Assembly (NCBI GenBank): GCA_947649365.1
Contig: CANSRH010000016.1
Coordinates: 1-38,351, forward strand
DNA: 38,351 nt
From: an uncultured Mycoplasmatota bacterium
GTDB taxonomy: Bacteria; Bacillota_I; Bacilli_A; RF39; UBA660
Direction: 5' to 3'
Positions 14,442 to 24,719 of the stretch are shown here, piece after piece. The notes beneath the pieces were generated by a model that was given only the letters and a program-made list of their open reading frames with translations, searched no databases and had not been told where the DNA came from. Each line of letters opens with the position of its first letter. The stretch's first letter is position 1. Made by a program: the position numbers and the translations under genes.

Positions 14442-17400
14442 TTAGAACAAACTTAACTGACTCGTCTCTGGCATTCCTTCAAAGATTCCCATTGCTCGCA
14501 TACGTTCAATAGTAGATTGATTCACCTTTCCACGCATACTAAAATCCTCTACACTATAAAAAGGTTTTTCATCTCTTTCTTCCATAATCTTAGTAGCAAC
14601 AGCATCCCCTAGACCATCCAAACTACTAAATGGTAAAATAAGCGCATTTTCCTCTTCTAACAGAACGAAATCATCGCCTTTACTTTTTTCAATATCAATC
14701 ATTTTAAATATGATTCCTCTTGCTGTTGCTTCTAAAGCAAGCTTTAAAGTTTCAAGCAAAGAGGCATCTTTATTTGTAGCTTCTTTCCCTTTACTTTGAA
14801 TCTCCAACATACGAGCTTTAATTGCATCGTATCCCTTCACCATACATTCAGGATCAAAATCAGTAAATCGAGTAGAAAAATATGTACAGTAATACACAAG
14901 AGGCTTATGTACTTTATACCAAGCAATACGAAATGCACTTGTGACATATGCAGCTGCATGAGCCTTCGGAAACATATACTTAATTTTTTGGCAAGATTTA
15001 ATATACCAATCTGGAATATTGTACTCTTTTAAAATCTCGACAAAGCCCGCCCAAGTCTCTGGATCTTTTCCCGCCTTTCCTTTACGGACAAACTCCATGA
15101 TTTTAAAAGCTTTCAAAGGAGGAACTCCCTTATTCATAAGTTCAACCATAATATCATCACGACATCCAATAACTTCTTTAAACGGACATATGTTTTTTTG
15201 AATCAACTCTTGTGCATTATTAAGCCACACATCGGTTCCATGCGCTAAACCAGAAATTTTAACAAGTTCTGCAAAAGTAGTTGGTTTTGCATCTTTAACA
15301 AGTTGGATTGTAAAAGGCGTTCCAAATTCGGGTACACCAAGTGTCCCTGTATCACACAAAATCTGTTCACTGGTAACCCCTAATGATTTTGTTCCTTTAA
15401 ACAAAGCCATGGTTGCCTTATCATCCAAAGGAACTTGTGTAACATCATCTCCCGTCAAATCTTGAATCATACGAAGTTGTGTTGGATCGGTATGTCCTAA
15501 AATATCCAATTTTAACACATCAGCATCTATCGCATGATAATCAAAATGAGTCGTTCGCCAAGCTTTAGAAGGATCATCACTTGGGAATTGAAAAGGAGTA
15601 AAATCAGAAACTTCCATATAATCTGGAATAACAACTATTCCTCCTGGATGTTGACCTGTCGTTCTCTTACAGCCAGTACATCCCTTAGCAAGTCTCTCAA
15701 CCTCAATCCGACGCATAATAATGCCTTTTTCCTCACAATAACCTAGAACATAACCAACAGCTGTTTTTTCAGCAACCGTTCCAATTGTTCCAGCTCGATA
15801 CACATTATCCTCACCAAACAAGACTTTCGTATATTCATGCGCACTCGCTTGATTTAAATCAGAAAAATTCAAATCAATATCAGGCACTTTATCAGCATTA
15901 AATCCTAAAAAAGTAGCAAATGGAATATCATGTCCATCTTTTGCCATAAGAAGATTACAATTCGGACACTTTTTATCTGGCAAATCAAAACCACAAGAAT
16001 AAGTTATACCCAAAGCCTTGCCCTCTTCATCGTTAAAAATACTCATTTTGCATTTAGGACAACGATAATGAGCTGGTAAACTATTAACCTCTGTAATTCC
16101 CATCATATTTGCAACAAAACTAGAACCAACACTACCACGAGACCCCACCAAAAAGCCTTCATCATTGGAATGTTTCACTAGCTTTTGCGCAATCAAATAA
16201 ATAACATCGTAATTTGCTCCGATAATTCCACCAAGTTTTTTATAAGCAAGTGCATCCATTTCCTCTGCTGTTTTTTCTGCTTTCTCTTCCTCAGTTAAAT
16301 GGTTCTTCACCAAATCTTTTACAGCTTCTTTTCCAGCATTAATCGTTTTATGAACCAAAGCATACGCTTTTGCTTCCTCATTTTCCTCTTCCTTGCAAGC
16401 ATTGATAATTGCATCTCCATACAACTCTTTAGCTAAGCGTTCTTCGATATTCAAAGGTAAAGGATTTCCATAAAGTTCGTCTGCTTTTTCATAAACAAGT
16501 TCTGTCATTGTTTCAACAGAATGAGGAATTTTTGGAGCAAAAGGATTTGGAGTCTCAATAATTACTTCAATTTCTTCAATTTCCTTTGCTATCTTATTGG
16601 GATTTTCCACCACAATCTCAAAAGCAGTTTCATCCCCCAAAAAGGCAAAATCTTGAAGCATTTCTTCGGTTGTTTTTAAATATTGATTAGGAATTTCCAT
16701 CCCTTTCCTCTTTAAAGGATGTAATTTACCATTGAACTTTTGATTTACAATAATTTCCCGATAAATTTTATCTTCCTTCTTCAAATTATGTACATCCCCT
16801 GTAGCAACAACAGGTTTTCCTGCCTCTTTCGCAACTCTAACAATTCGTTTTAAATATTCCTGTGCTTCACTCTCTGTTACAAATCTTGCTTCTGCTCCAA
16901 TCAAATGAGAAAAAGCACTCACTGGTTGCACCTCAATATAATCATAAAAACTCATCATGTTTACCAACTCTTCGTCTTCTAAGCCCTTTGCCTTATCAAA
17001 AATCTCACCATTAATACATCCAGAACCAATAAACAAACCCTCTCGCAAACTAGCAAGTTCTCGTCTAGGAATTTTCGGTTGTTCATTTTTATACAAATAC
17101 TTTGTATTCGCAAGAGAAACAATTTTAAACAAATTCTTTAAACCTGGACGATTTTTAGCAATCATCGTAGCATGAAAAGGATAAGAAAATCGCACCAAAG
17201 CCTCAATATCAATATTCGCTAAAACATCATCCGTTGTACAAATGTTTTGGTCATACATATCCTTAGCCATTTTATAAAAAGCAAGAGCTGTTCCTTCTGC
17301 ATCATAATCTGCACGATGGTGTTTTTCCTCATCCCACGGAATATCCAAACGTTTCGTAAGCGTCTGTAATTTATGGTTAGGCCATTCAGGATGAAGCATC

Positions 17401-18947
17401 CGAGCAATACTCATTGTATCCAAGACAGTTGCGTGAAACTCTGGAAAATGATACTTATTACAAGCTGCCCGCATAAAAGAAATATCAAACTTCGCATTAT
17501 GAGCAACCATTGGACAATCTCCAACCCACTCTAAAAAACGTTTCGTAACATGTTCTTCTGTGTCACAACCAGAAACCATTTCATCCGTAATAAAAGTAAG
17601 CTCTGTAATCTTTTTTGGAATCGGGCGATGGGGATCAATCAACTCATCAAATCGGTCAACAATCTTACCACTTTGTATTTTCACAGCTCCAATTTCAATC
17701 ATTTGGTCACTACCTGCGTAAAAACCTGTCGTCTCTGTATCAAAAACAACATACATATCTTCCAATAAATTAAACGTTCGATTATTAAAAATAATATCCA
17801 CATCATCATTAACGATATTCATTTCCGCTCCATACAAGACTTTGAACCGCTCATCCCCTTCCTTTCCTTTATTTACTGCACCGACAGCATGGTAAAGGTC
17901 AGGAAATGCCTGTACACAGTTATGGTCAGTCACCCCAATTGCTTTTTGTCCCATTTTAACAGCATGTTTTACTAGTGTAGTAGCATCAATCACTCCATCC
18001 ATCGCACTCATCATCGTATGCGTATGTAACTCAACACGGGGAGTATCCGTTTTTTCTTTACTCATTTCTTCTTTTGAATCAATCGCCTCATAATGACGAA
18101 CAGAAAGGACCAAATCCTTACTAAACGAATCAAACTCAACTTTTCCCTGAATTCGATACCAAGAGCCTTCTTTAAAATCCTTTAAAGCAGATTTATATTC
18201 ATTTTTATCTTTTTTAAACACTTTAGCAAGCAAACTATTCGTTTTATCACTAATCTTAAGCGTAATAATATTGATTTTTTCATGTTCCATGGTATCAATG
18301 CCAAAAACATAAGCTTCTACAATGACTTGTTTCATATCGCCCAAAATATTATGAATAGCAATGACTTCTCCCTCAATAGGTGGTTGCTCTACTTTAGAAA
18401 GTGGCTCTACAAACACTGGAGCAAGTTCTTCTGTCTTACTTTTTTCCAGCGTTTCTTTTAATTCCTTATGAAGTTCCTCATTCAAAACACTGGTAAGGAC
18501 AAACTCTCCAAGACCATACAAAGATAGTTTACTTACAAGTCCTTTTGCTTCCTTTTTTACTTCCAATTCTTCTAATTTGGTACTCACTTCTATTGTAATA
18601 ACTTCCTCTTCGATATTCACCAAAGCATCATTCAAATTCACCAAAGAGGGTCTTTTTTCTACCAATTCTTTAACCAGTTCTTTTAAATACGAAAGAACAT
18701 CCTCTTTTGTTATAGTTTCATAAGTAAAACGAAGAACACAAGCACCACTACCATTAATCTTATTTTCTGTGGCCTTCAACAAATCTTTCAAAACATCATA
18801 AGGAAGAACATTTTTAAGTTGCAAATGTACTTCAAACAAATCTTTTTTCTTCAAATAAATAACCTTTAAAACACTAGCGCCCTCAAAAACACATTCTTGA
18901 TACGAAAACGAAATACTCTTAAAAAAACGTTGTAACTCTTCTGTCAT
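14442..18947 (-). CDS. polC: DNA polymerase III alpha subunit, PolC type
   Basis: 1501 aa, slightly longer than usual PolC (about 1,430-1,440). Order of domains: N-terminal region, OB fold (about 190-290), PHP start (HTHTMMSAMDGV, about 306), inserted DEDDh proofreading exonuclease (VVFDTETTGFYAG, about 398; VAHNAKFDISFM), PHP end, zinc ribbon (CPKCKM...CPNCN), palm with PDIDLNFS acidic site and C-terminal helix-hairpin and duplicated region. It is the main replicase of low-GC Gram-positives. RBS AAAGGTGA. It starts 10 bp after dnaE ends, so both replicative polymerases share a transcript. Confidence 0.98.
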   Translation of the reverse strand: MTEELQRFFKSISFSYQECVFEGASVLKVIYLKKKDLFEVHLQLKNVLPYDVLKDLLKATENKINGSGACVLRFTYETITKEDVLSYLKELVKELVEKRPSLVNLNDALVNIEEEVITIEVSTKLEELEVKKEAKGLVSKLSLYGLGEFVLTSVLNEELHKELKETLEKSKTEELAPVFVEPLSKVEQPPIEGEVIAIHNILGDMKQVIVEAYVFGIDTMEHEKINIITLKISDKTNSLLAKVFKKDKNEYKSALKDFKEGSWYRIQGKVEFDSFSKDLVLSVRHYEAIDSKEEMSKEKTDTPRVELHTHTMMSAMDGVIDATTLVKHAVKMGQKAIGVTDHNCVQAFPDLYHAVGAVNKGKEGDERFKVLYGAEMNIVNDDVDIIFNNRTFNLLEDMYVVFDTETTGFYAGSDQMIEIGAVKIQSGKIVDRFDELIDPHRPIPKKITELTFITDEMVSGCDTEEHVTKRFLEWVGDCPMVAHNAKFDISFMRAACNKYHFPEFHATVLDTMSIARMLHPEWPNHKLQTLTKRLDIPWDEEKHHRADYDAEGTALAFYKMAKDMYDQNICTTDDVLANIDIEALVRFSYPFHATMIAKNRPGLKNLFKIVSLANTKYLYKNEQPKIPRRELASLREGLFIGSGCINGEIFDKAKGLEDEELVNMMSFYDYIEVQPVSAFSHLIGAEARFVTESEAQEYLKRIVRVAKEAGKPVVATGDVHNLKKEDKIYREIIVNQKFNGKLHPLKRKGMEIPNQYLKTTEEMLQDFAFLGDETAFEIVVENPNKIAKEIEEIEVIIETPNPFAPKIPHSVETMTELVYEKADELYGNPLPLNIEERLAKELYGDAIINACKEEENEEAKAYALVHKTINAGKEAVKDLVKNHLTEEEKAEKTAEEMDALAYKKLGGIIGANYDVIYLIAQKLVKHSNDEGFLVGSRGSVGSSFVANMMGITEVNSLPAHYRCPKCKMSIFNDEEGKALGITYSCGFDLPDKKCPNCNLLMAKDGHDIPFATFLGFNADKVPDIDLNFSDLNQASAHEYTKVLFGEDNVYRAGTIGTVAEKTAVGYVLGYCEEKGIIMRRIEVERLAKGCTGCKRTTGQHPGGIVVIPDYMEVSDFTPFQFPSDDPSKAWRTTHFDYHAIDADVLKLDILGHTDPTQLRMIQDLTGDDVTQVPLDDKATMALFKGTKSLGVTSEQILCDTGTLGVPEFGTPFTIQLVKDAKPTTFAELVKISGLAHGTDVWLNNAQELIQKNICPFKEVIGCRDDIMVELMNKGVPPLKAFKIMEFVRKGKAGKDPETWAGFVEILKEYNIPDWYIKSCQKIKYMFPKAHAAAYVTSAFRIAWYKVHKPLVYYCTYFSTRFTDFDPECMVKGYDAIKARMLEIQSKGKEATNKDASLLETLKLALEATARGIIFKMIDIEKSKGDDFVLLEEENALILPFSSLDGLGDAVATKIMEERDEKPFYSVEDFSMRGKVNQSTIERMRAMGIFEGMPETSQLSLF

Positions 18948-18957
18948 TTTATCACCT

Positions 18958-21861
18958 TTACTTCTTTATCATATTATTAACATTAATTTGAAACTTGTCA
19001 AATCGTCTTGTCACTCTTCCTTGCATTTCCACGATATCCTTAACTCCTACACCATCTAGCAAACGAATTTGTTTAGCAAACACCACAAAACTCCCTACTC
19101 CTGTATCGTCACTAGCAGAAAGAAATGCCATATCTTCATTGGTCTTGGTCTTCAAACGTTTTATACTTTCTATCAAAACAACAAAACGAACATGTTTATC
19201 AAAAAATTTCTCTAAATCCTGTAATTTAACAATCCCATTTCCAGTATAAATACTAGTAGGATGATTAGAAATATAAAATCCATAGCTTAAATACTCCAAT
19301 TGCTCTTTATTTTCCTCTTCTTCATACTCTTTTAAAACTGGTGGCAAAAGCAAAGAAGAATCCATTCCAATCGAAAGTTCCGCATAATTCAAAATCGCTT
19401 CTAAATTTTCTTTTAAAGTGGTTTTATTTGCAAACGTATCAAATACTCCAGCATGAATCAAAATTTCCAAAACACGTTCATTCACATTCTTATGCCAATT
19501 TCTCTTAACAAAATCAGTAAAATCAAGATACATTCCATTCTTTTCTCTTTCCTCCAAAATACTAGCAACTGAAATCGAACTAAGTCCCTTGATAATCGTT
19601 AGAGGCAAATAAAGACGATTTCCAACAATTTGGTATGTACTATCACTCGTATTAATATTCGGATGCACAATTTCCAAAGAATGACTTTTTGCTTCCGTCA
19701 AATATTCTTTTGTCTTCACTTCACTTCCAATACTCATATTCAGTAAATTCGTAAGAAAATACGTAGTAAACTTCACTTTTAAATACGCCATTTGATACCC
19801 AATCAATGCATACGAAACAGAATGAGACTTATTAAAACCATATCCAGCAAACTTCAAAATAAGAGCAAACAACTCTTCTGCCAAATCTTTTTGATACCCA
19901 TTTAGAATTGCTCGAGAAAGAAACTTTTCCCGTTCACTCTCTAAAACTTCTTTTTTCTTCTTACTCATCGCCCGTCGTACCAAATCAGCCTCAGCATAGG
20001 AATAACTAGCAACCACCGCAAGAATCTGCATTACTTGTTCCTGATAAACAATAATTCCTTCTGTCTCTTTTAAAATCGGTTCCAACGAAGGAGTAATATA
20101 ATCCACAGCTTCCAAGCCTTCTTTTCTTTTAATAAACAAAGAAATATTATCCATAGGTCCAGGCCGATACAAAGCAATAGAAGCTACCAAATCCCGAAAA
20201 TCTCTTGGCTTTAATTTTTCTAAAAAGCTTCGCATGCCACTACTTTCAAACTGAAAAATCCCAGTGGTATCCCCTTTAGTAAAAACAGAAAGAACATCTT
20301 TATCATTCAAATCAATCTTATTAAGAGAAAGACGTTTTCCCGTATCTTTTTTAATAAGCTCCAAAATATTCGCAATAATAGTTAAATTTTTGATAGCCAA
20401 AAGATCCATCTTTAAAAGTCCCAACTCTTCCAAATACTCCATGGTAACACCTGTTAAAGTCGTATCCCCCATTTTAATAATTGGAATCACATCATCCAAC
20501 AATTCTCTAGAAATTACAACTCCCGCCGCATGGGTAGAAATATTTTTCTTAAGTCCCTCCAAACGCAATGCAATTTTATAAATTTTTTGCAAACTTTTAT
20601 TTTTTTCTAACAACAGTTTCACTTTTGGATTATCCAAATTTTCTTTTAAACTACGCATAGAACTAATCTCTTTAATTAATACATCAAAATCATTCGTCGA
20701 ATATTCAAAAATGCGAGCAATTTCTCGAAGAGCGAGTTTACTCTTAAATGTAGCAAAAGTAAGAATAGAAGCAACTTTGTTTTCTCCGTAGCGTCCTTTA
20801 ATATAATCAATCACTTCTCCTCTTTTCGTATTCTCAAAATCAATATCGATATCAGGCATCGTGACACGTTCAGGATTTAAAAATCGTTCAAACAACAAAT
20901 TGTATTCCAAAGGATCAATATCCGTAATTCCTAAAGAATAACAAACCAAACTTCCAGCAGCACTTCCTCTCCCAGGACCCACAAATACTCCGTTTTTCTT
21001 AGCATACAAAACATAATCATACACAATCAAAATGTAATCAGGAAATCCCATCTTTCCAATAACATCAAGTTCATAGTCCAAACGTTTTTGGTATTCTTCC
21101 GTGACGTTTCCTTGCCTACGTTTATCAAGTCCCTTTTGAGCCAAATTTTTTAAATACAAAAAAGAATCTCCAATACGCGCATCATATACAGGAATACGAT
21201 TTTTATTTTTAGGAATTTCAAAAGAAAACAACTCAGAAAACGCATGTGTAGTCTTCGCATCCTCTTCATGAATTTCTTCTTTATAATAATTATTTTCATA
21301 ATTTGGCAAAGGATACGTACTCACCTTTTCATCCTTTAAAATCATATCCAAATAAGCAAGATACCTTGAATCCTCTTTCTTTAAAGAACGGATGTCATTC
21401 ACATAAACAATCTGTTTCGATTTAAGTAAAGCATGTGTTTTCTCATAATCATTTTGGTATCCAGCAAAAATAGTAACAAAAATAGCAGATAATTCCGAAA
21501 ACAAAGAAAGAGAAGAAAAAGGAACAACCACTACTACATCCTTGGCATACATTTCTAAATCAACAAAATTAATCTCTCGCTCGGACAAAATCGTATGTAA
21601 CTTTAATAAATTTTGATACCCATTATAATTTTTTGCATACAAATAAAGAACACAATTTTGTAACAAGAAGGAAAAACCAACAATTGGTTTAATTCCATTC
21701 TTTATACAAGCATCATAAAATTCCATAACTCCATACAAATTTTCATCTACCAAAGCAGCAGCAGATATATTTTTTTCTATCAAAAACTGAATAAAAGAAG
21801 ACACAGAAATAGTACTTTTAAGCAAACTGTAATCTGTAGTAACTTTAAGTGGTATGTACAT
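18958..21861 (-). CDS. dnaE: DNA polymerase III alpha subunit, DnaE type
   Basis: 967 aa from ATG 21861 (MYIPLKVTTDYSLLKS), behind GGGGAGG; the 54-residue extension further upstream is in promoter DNA. Palm acidic motif MPDIDIDFE, fingers region (GYGFNKSHSVSYALIGYQMAYLK), tandem helix-hairpin-helix and a C-terminal OB fold (GVGSFVVFA...MQGRVTRRFDKFQINV) are visible. No exonuclease insert. The PHP domain has lost its usual metal His residues (VTTDYSLL in place of HxHxxYSLL, VDEN in place of TDHN). DnaE extends RNA primers before hand-over to PolC. Confidence 0.97.
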   Translation of the reverse strand: MYIPLKVTTDYSLLKSTISVSSFIQFLIEKNISAAALVDENLYGVMEFYDACIKNGIKPIVGFSFLLQNCVLYLYAKNYNGYQNLLKLHTILSEREINFVDLEMYAKDVVVVVPFSSLSLFSELSAIFVTIFAGYQNDYEKTHALLKSKQIVYVNDIRSLKKEDSRYLAYLDMILKDEKVSTYPLPNYENNYYKEEIHEEDAKTTHAFSELFSFEIPKNKNRIPVYDARIGDSFLYLKNLAQKGLDKRRQGNVTEEYQKRLDYELDVIGKMGFPDYILIVYDYVLYAKKNGVFVGPGRGSAAGSLVCYSLGITDIDPLEYNLLFERFLNPERVTMPDIDIDFENTKRGEVIDYIKGRYGENKVASILTFATFKSKLALREIARIFEYSTNDFDVLIKEISSMRSLKENLDNPKVKLLLEKNKSLQKIYKIALRLEGLKKNISTHAAGVVISRELLDDVIPIIKMGDTTLTGVTMEYLEELGLLKMDLLAIKNLTIIANILELIKKDTGKRLSLNKIDLNDKDVLSVFTKGDTTGIFQFESSGMRSFLEKLKPRDFRDLVASIALYRPGPMDNISLFIKRKEGLEAVDYITPSLEPILKETEGIIVYQEQVMQILAVVASYSYAEADLVRRAMSKKKKEVLESEREKFLSRAILNGYQKDLAEELFALILKFAGYGFNKSHSVSYALIGYQMAYLKVKFTTYFLTNLLNMSIGSEVKTKEYLTEAKSHSLEIVHPNINTSDSTYQIVGNRLYLPLTIIKGLSSISVASILEEREKNGMYLDFTDFVKRNWHKNVNERVLEILIHAGVFDTFANKTTLKENLEAILNYAELSIGMDSSLLLPPVLKEYEEEENKEQLEYLSYGFYISNHPTSIYTGNGIVKLQDLEKFFDKHVRFVVLIESIKRLKTKTNEDMAFLSASDDTGVGSFVVFAKQIRLLDGVGVKDIVEMQGRVTRRFDKFQINVNNMIKK

Positions 21862-21888
21862 ACTCCGTTCCTCCCCTGTAGTATTTAT

Positions 21889-21897
21889 AGTATACCA
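21889..21897 (-). promoter_or_regulatory. Extended -10 promoter of dnaE-polC
   Basis: TATACT (21889-21894) preceded by TGG in the extended -10 position; no clear -35. About 25-30 nt upstream of the dnaE start. Confidence 0.5.
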
Positions 21898-21951
21898 TAT
21901 TCCATTTCGTTTCTCTATAAGAGAATGATATATTTTCACAAAAAAGAAAGA

Positions 21952-21980
21952 TTGCTTTTTATTCCATATTTTCCTATAAT
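21952..21980 (+). promoter_or_regulatory. Promoter of the 178-aa gene
   Basis: TTGCTT (21952-21957), 17-nt spacer, TATAAT (21975-21980), divergent from the dnaE promoter. Confidence 0.7.
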
Positions 21981-22003
21981 AACAAAAAACGTGGAGGTAG
22001 AAG

Positions 22004-22540
22004 ATGAAAGAAAACGAAAACAATCCCTTAAAACAAATCGAAGCTTTTGCAAAACAGTTTGAGGATTTTATGCTAACAGATAAACCTAGAAAACATTTAA
22101 AAGAATTAAATGAAACCTGGCAACAAATCCTTCTTATGTTGGAAAAAGAGCAAAGAAGAAATCATGAAATTTTTTATATGCTTCTTTCTCTTTTAAAAAC
22201 AAAACTAGAATACATTTATACTTCAAAAAATAAAAATTTAGGAATGTCTTTTGAGGTAATTTCTGGAGACGTACATTATATAACTTACGAAATAATAGCA
22301 ACAGCGCTTTTCCAAATAACATTTATAACAGATCATACGCTTTTTGAAACGGACCCTTATTTTAACCATCAAGAATTTAGTAAATCGTTAGAAATAGCGG
22401 TGAACAGAAACATTGGTCCAAATGTCCTAGAAGAATTAAAAAAAGAACAAAAGCAAAAAATACAAGAATTAAGAAACAACTACAAATCCTTATTACAGAC
22501 CTACACAGAAATGCAAGCAAAAAACAGCAAAGCCCTCTAA
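22004..22540 (+). CDS. Unknown 178-aa cytoplasmic protein
   Basis: Not recognised. RBS GTGGAGG 8 nt before the ATG. Highly charged helical ends (1-60 and 125-178, the latter coiled-coil-like with KKEQKQKIQELRNNYKSLLQ) flank a more hydrophobic middle (IISGDVHYITYEIIATALFQITFITD). No signal peptide. Divergent from dnaE and upstream of helD, which has its own promoter. Confidence 0.75.
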   Translation: MKENENNPLKQIEAFAKQFEDFMLTDKPRKHLKELNETWQQILLMLEKEQRRNHEIFYMLLSLLKTKLEYIYTSKNKNLGMSFEVISGDVHYITYEIIATALFQITFITDHTLFETDPYFNHQEFSKSLEIAVNRNIGPNVLEELKKEQKQKIQELRNNYKSLLQTYTEMQAKNSKAL

Positions 22541-22548
22541 TATTTTGA

Positions 22549-22577
22549 TTGACTTCCACCCTCTTTCTAGATAAAAT
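22549..22577 (+). promoter_or_regulatory. Promoter of helD
   Basis: TTGACT (22549-22554), 17-nt spacer, TAAAAT (22572-22577). It leaves a 5' leader of about 95 nt before helD. Confidence 0.55.
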
Positions 22578-22620
22578 GAAATAGACTTTTTACTTACAAC
22601 TAAAAAAAACGCAATTTGTG

Positions 22621-22649
22621 CTCGAATGATTATTTTCGGGAGTTTTTTT
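22621..22649 (+). terminator. Terminator-like hairpin in the helD leader
   Basis: CTCGAA (22621-22626) can pair with TTC..GAG in 22635-22642 with a two-base bulge, followed by T7. It lies between the helD promoter and start, so it may attenuate helD; it could instead end the 178-aa gene transcript. Confidence 0.35.
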
Positions 22650-22678
22650 GTTCTAAAAAATAGAAAGAAGGTAAAACA

Positions 22679-24685
22679 ATGAATGAGCAAGAAAAAAAAC
22701 TGGAAAAACAAAATTTAATTACTACTTGTAACTACTTAAATAAAAAAATAGAAGAAATGGAAACTTCTATTTTTCAAGATGCAGAAAAAATCAAAGAATT
22801 TAGAAGATATGCTTGGGAAAACAAAGGTGGAATGGACAAACAAGAATTAAATGCTGTTAGAACAGACAACGAACAAGATGCTATTCTTCTACTACGAGAG
22901 AGGGATTATTTTAAAAAACTCCTAAAAATTAAAGACACTCCCTACTTTGCTTCCATAGTAGTAGAGAATGAACAAAGAAAAAAACAAAAAATTTATATAG
23001 GAATGACCTACTTAAAAGACGAAAACTTAGACAATCTCATATATGACTGGCGAGCTCCTATTTGTAGTATTTTTTATGACTATGAAACAGGACCTTGTAG
23101 TTATGAAGCACCCATGGGAATCATTAAAACTCACTTACACCAAAAAAGACAATACAAAATCGAATCCCAAAAACTCTTGCGTATTATTGATAGTGACTTA
23201 AATATTGATGATGATATATTACAAGAAGTTCTAGCAAGCGAATCCAGTGACAAAATGAAAAACATTGTAACAACCATTCAACAAGAACAAAACAATGTAA
23301 TACGTAACACCAAAGACAAGCACTTAATTGTCCAAGGAATTGCTGGTTCTGGAAAAACAAGTGTTGCCCTTCACCGTATTGCCTTTCTTCTCTATAAAAT
23401 CAAAAACTTAACAGCAGACAAAGTTTTGATTTTCTCTCCCAACCAAATATTCACAGAATACATTGCAAACGTTTTACCAGAACTCGGAGAAGAAAATACA
23501 CTTCAAACAACCTTTCACGATTACTTAAACAAAATCATCAAAGAATACAAAAGTGTCGAATCTTATATAGATTTTTTAAATCGTCATTACCAAGGAAAAG
23601 AAAGCAACATAGAACTTTTAAAATACAAACAAAGCAATCAAGTAATAAAAGACATGGAAGATTTTGTTTCTTACTTAGAAAAAAATATACAGTTTAAAAA
23701 TGATATCACAGAAAACAAACTATATTTTTACTCCAAAGAAGAATTGAACGAATTGTTTCATCAAAGATATTCCTCCGTTCCATTCTTTGAACGATTAGAC
23801 CAAATGGCAACTAAATTTTCTGAAAACAATTATAGAGGAAGCAAAAAAAGAAAAGCCACCTATCACAAACTGCTTTTGGAAGCATTACAATTCAAAAAAG
23901 ATTACAAACAAATTTTAGAAATGTTTTATCGTAGTTCTTTTTTTAAAGGAAACATAATAGAAAGTGATATTCTAAAATTAAGAAACAACAAACAAATTGC
24001 TTACGATGATGCTTTGCTTCTTGTTTACTTAAAAGGACAAATGGAAGGATTTTATTACGAAAAATACATTGAACAAGTAGTAATCGATGAAGCACAAGAC
24101 TATAGTTACTTACAATATCTCATTCTAGCAAAAATATTTAAAAAATCCTCTTTTACCATTTTAGGAGATACCAATCAAAACATAAATCCATTTTACAACT
24201 ACGAGACTCTAGAAGAATTAAAAAAAATATTTCCCGGGAAATACATCGAACTTACCAAAACCTATCGTTCCAGTGAAGAAATCATTGCCTATGCAAACCA
24301 AATCTTAAACTTACATCATATATGTGCGATACGGAAAAATACAGAAAAACCTGTAATTTTTAGAAACAACAAAGAAACTCTAAAAACAGACATTCAACAC
24401 CTAAAAGAAACTTACAAATCTCTAGCAATTATAACCAAGAATGAAGAAGCTGCAAAAAAGTTATACGAAGAATTAAAAAAAAACTACCAACTATCTTATT
24501 TAGATATTCATAGTGAAGACTTTATAAAAGATTTTGTTATTCTTCCTTCCTACTTAGCAAAAGGACTTGAATTTGATTCTGTCATCATTTATCAAGACCA
24601 AGAAAATCACTTTACAAAAGAAGAACAAAAATTATATTATGTTGCAGTAACCAGAGCTCAACACGAACTTTATATTTATGAATAA
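22679..24685 (+). CDS. helD: HelD-type RNA polymerase recycling ATPase (UvrD-like)
   Basis: 668 aa. N-terminal coiled coil that enters the RNAP secondary channel in the family, the diagnostic DWRAPICSIFYDYETG segment, Walker A GIAGSGKTSVALHR (about 218-232), Walker B VVIDEAQDY, and C-terminal helicase motifs (ILGDTNQNI, LTKTYRSSEEI, LAKGLEFDSVIIY, YYVAVTRAQHELYIY). HelD uses ATP to free RNAP from stalled or post-termination complexes; relatives give rifamycin tolerance. Slightly shorter than B. subtilis HelD (774 aa), RBS AAGAAGG. Confidence 0.93.
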   Translation: MNEQEKKLEKQNLITTCNYLNKKIEEMETSIFQDAEKIKEFRRYAWENKGGMDKQELNAVRTDNEQDAILLLRERDYFKKLLKIKDTPYFASIVVENEQRKKQKIYIGMTYLKDENLDNLIYDWRAPICSIFYDYETGPCSYEAPMGIIKTHLHQKRQYKIESQKLLRIIDSDLNIDDDILQEVLASESSDKMKNIVTTIQQEQNNVIRNTKDKHLIVQGIAGSGKTSVALHRIAFLLYKIKNLTADKVLIFSPNQIFTEYIANVLPELGEENTLQTTFHDYLNKIIKEYKSVESYIDFLNRHYQGKESNIELLKYKQSNQVIKDMEDFVSYLEKNIQFKNDITENKLYFYSKEELNELFHQRYSSVPFFERLDQMATKFSENNYRGSKKRKATYHKLLLEALQFKKDYKQILEMFYRSSFFKGNIIESDILKLRNNKQIAYDDALLLVYLKGQMEGFYYEKYIEQVVIDEAQDYSYLQYLILAKIFKKSSFTILGDTNQNINPFYNYETLEELKKIFPGKYIELTKTYRSSEEIIAYANQILNLHHICAIRKNTEKPVIFRNNKETLKTDIQHLKETYKSLAIITKNEEAAKKLYEELKKNYQLSYLDIHSEDFIKDFVILPSYLAKGLEFDSVIIYQDQENHFTKEEQKLYYVAVTRAQHELYIYE

Positions 24686-24719
24686 AAATTAGTATTCTCT
24701 AAAAATACCAATTTTTTTT
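24686..24719. terminator. Shared bidirectional terminator, helD / macro-domain gene
   Basis: AAATT-GTATT pairs with AATAC-AATTT with one mismatch, flanked by A-rich and T-rich runs, between two converging genes. Confidence 0.7.

Noticed and set aside
21862-22023. 54-residue extension of DnaE
   Set aside because: Contains the -10 element and ribosome site of dnaE; MYIPL start fits the family.
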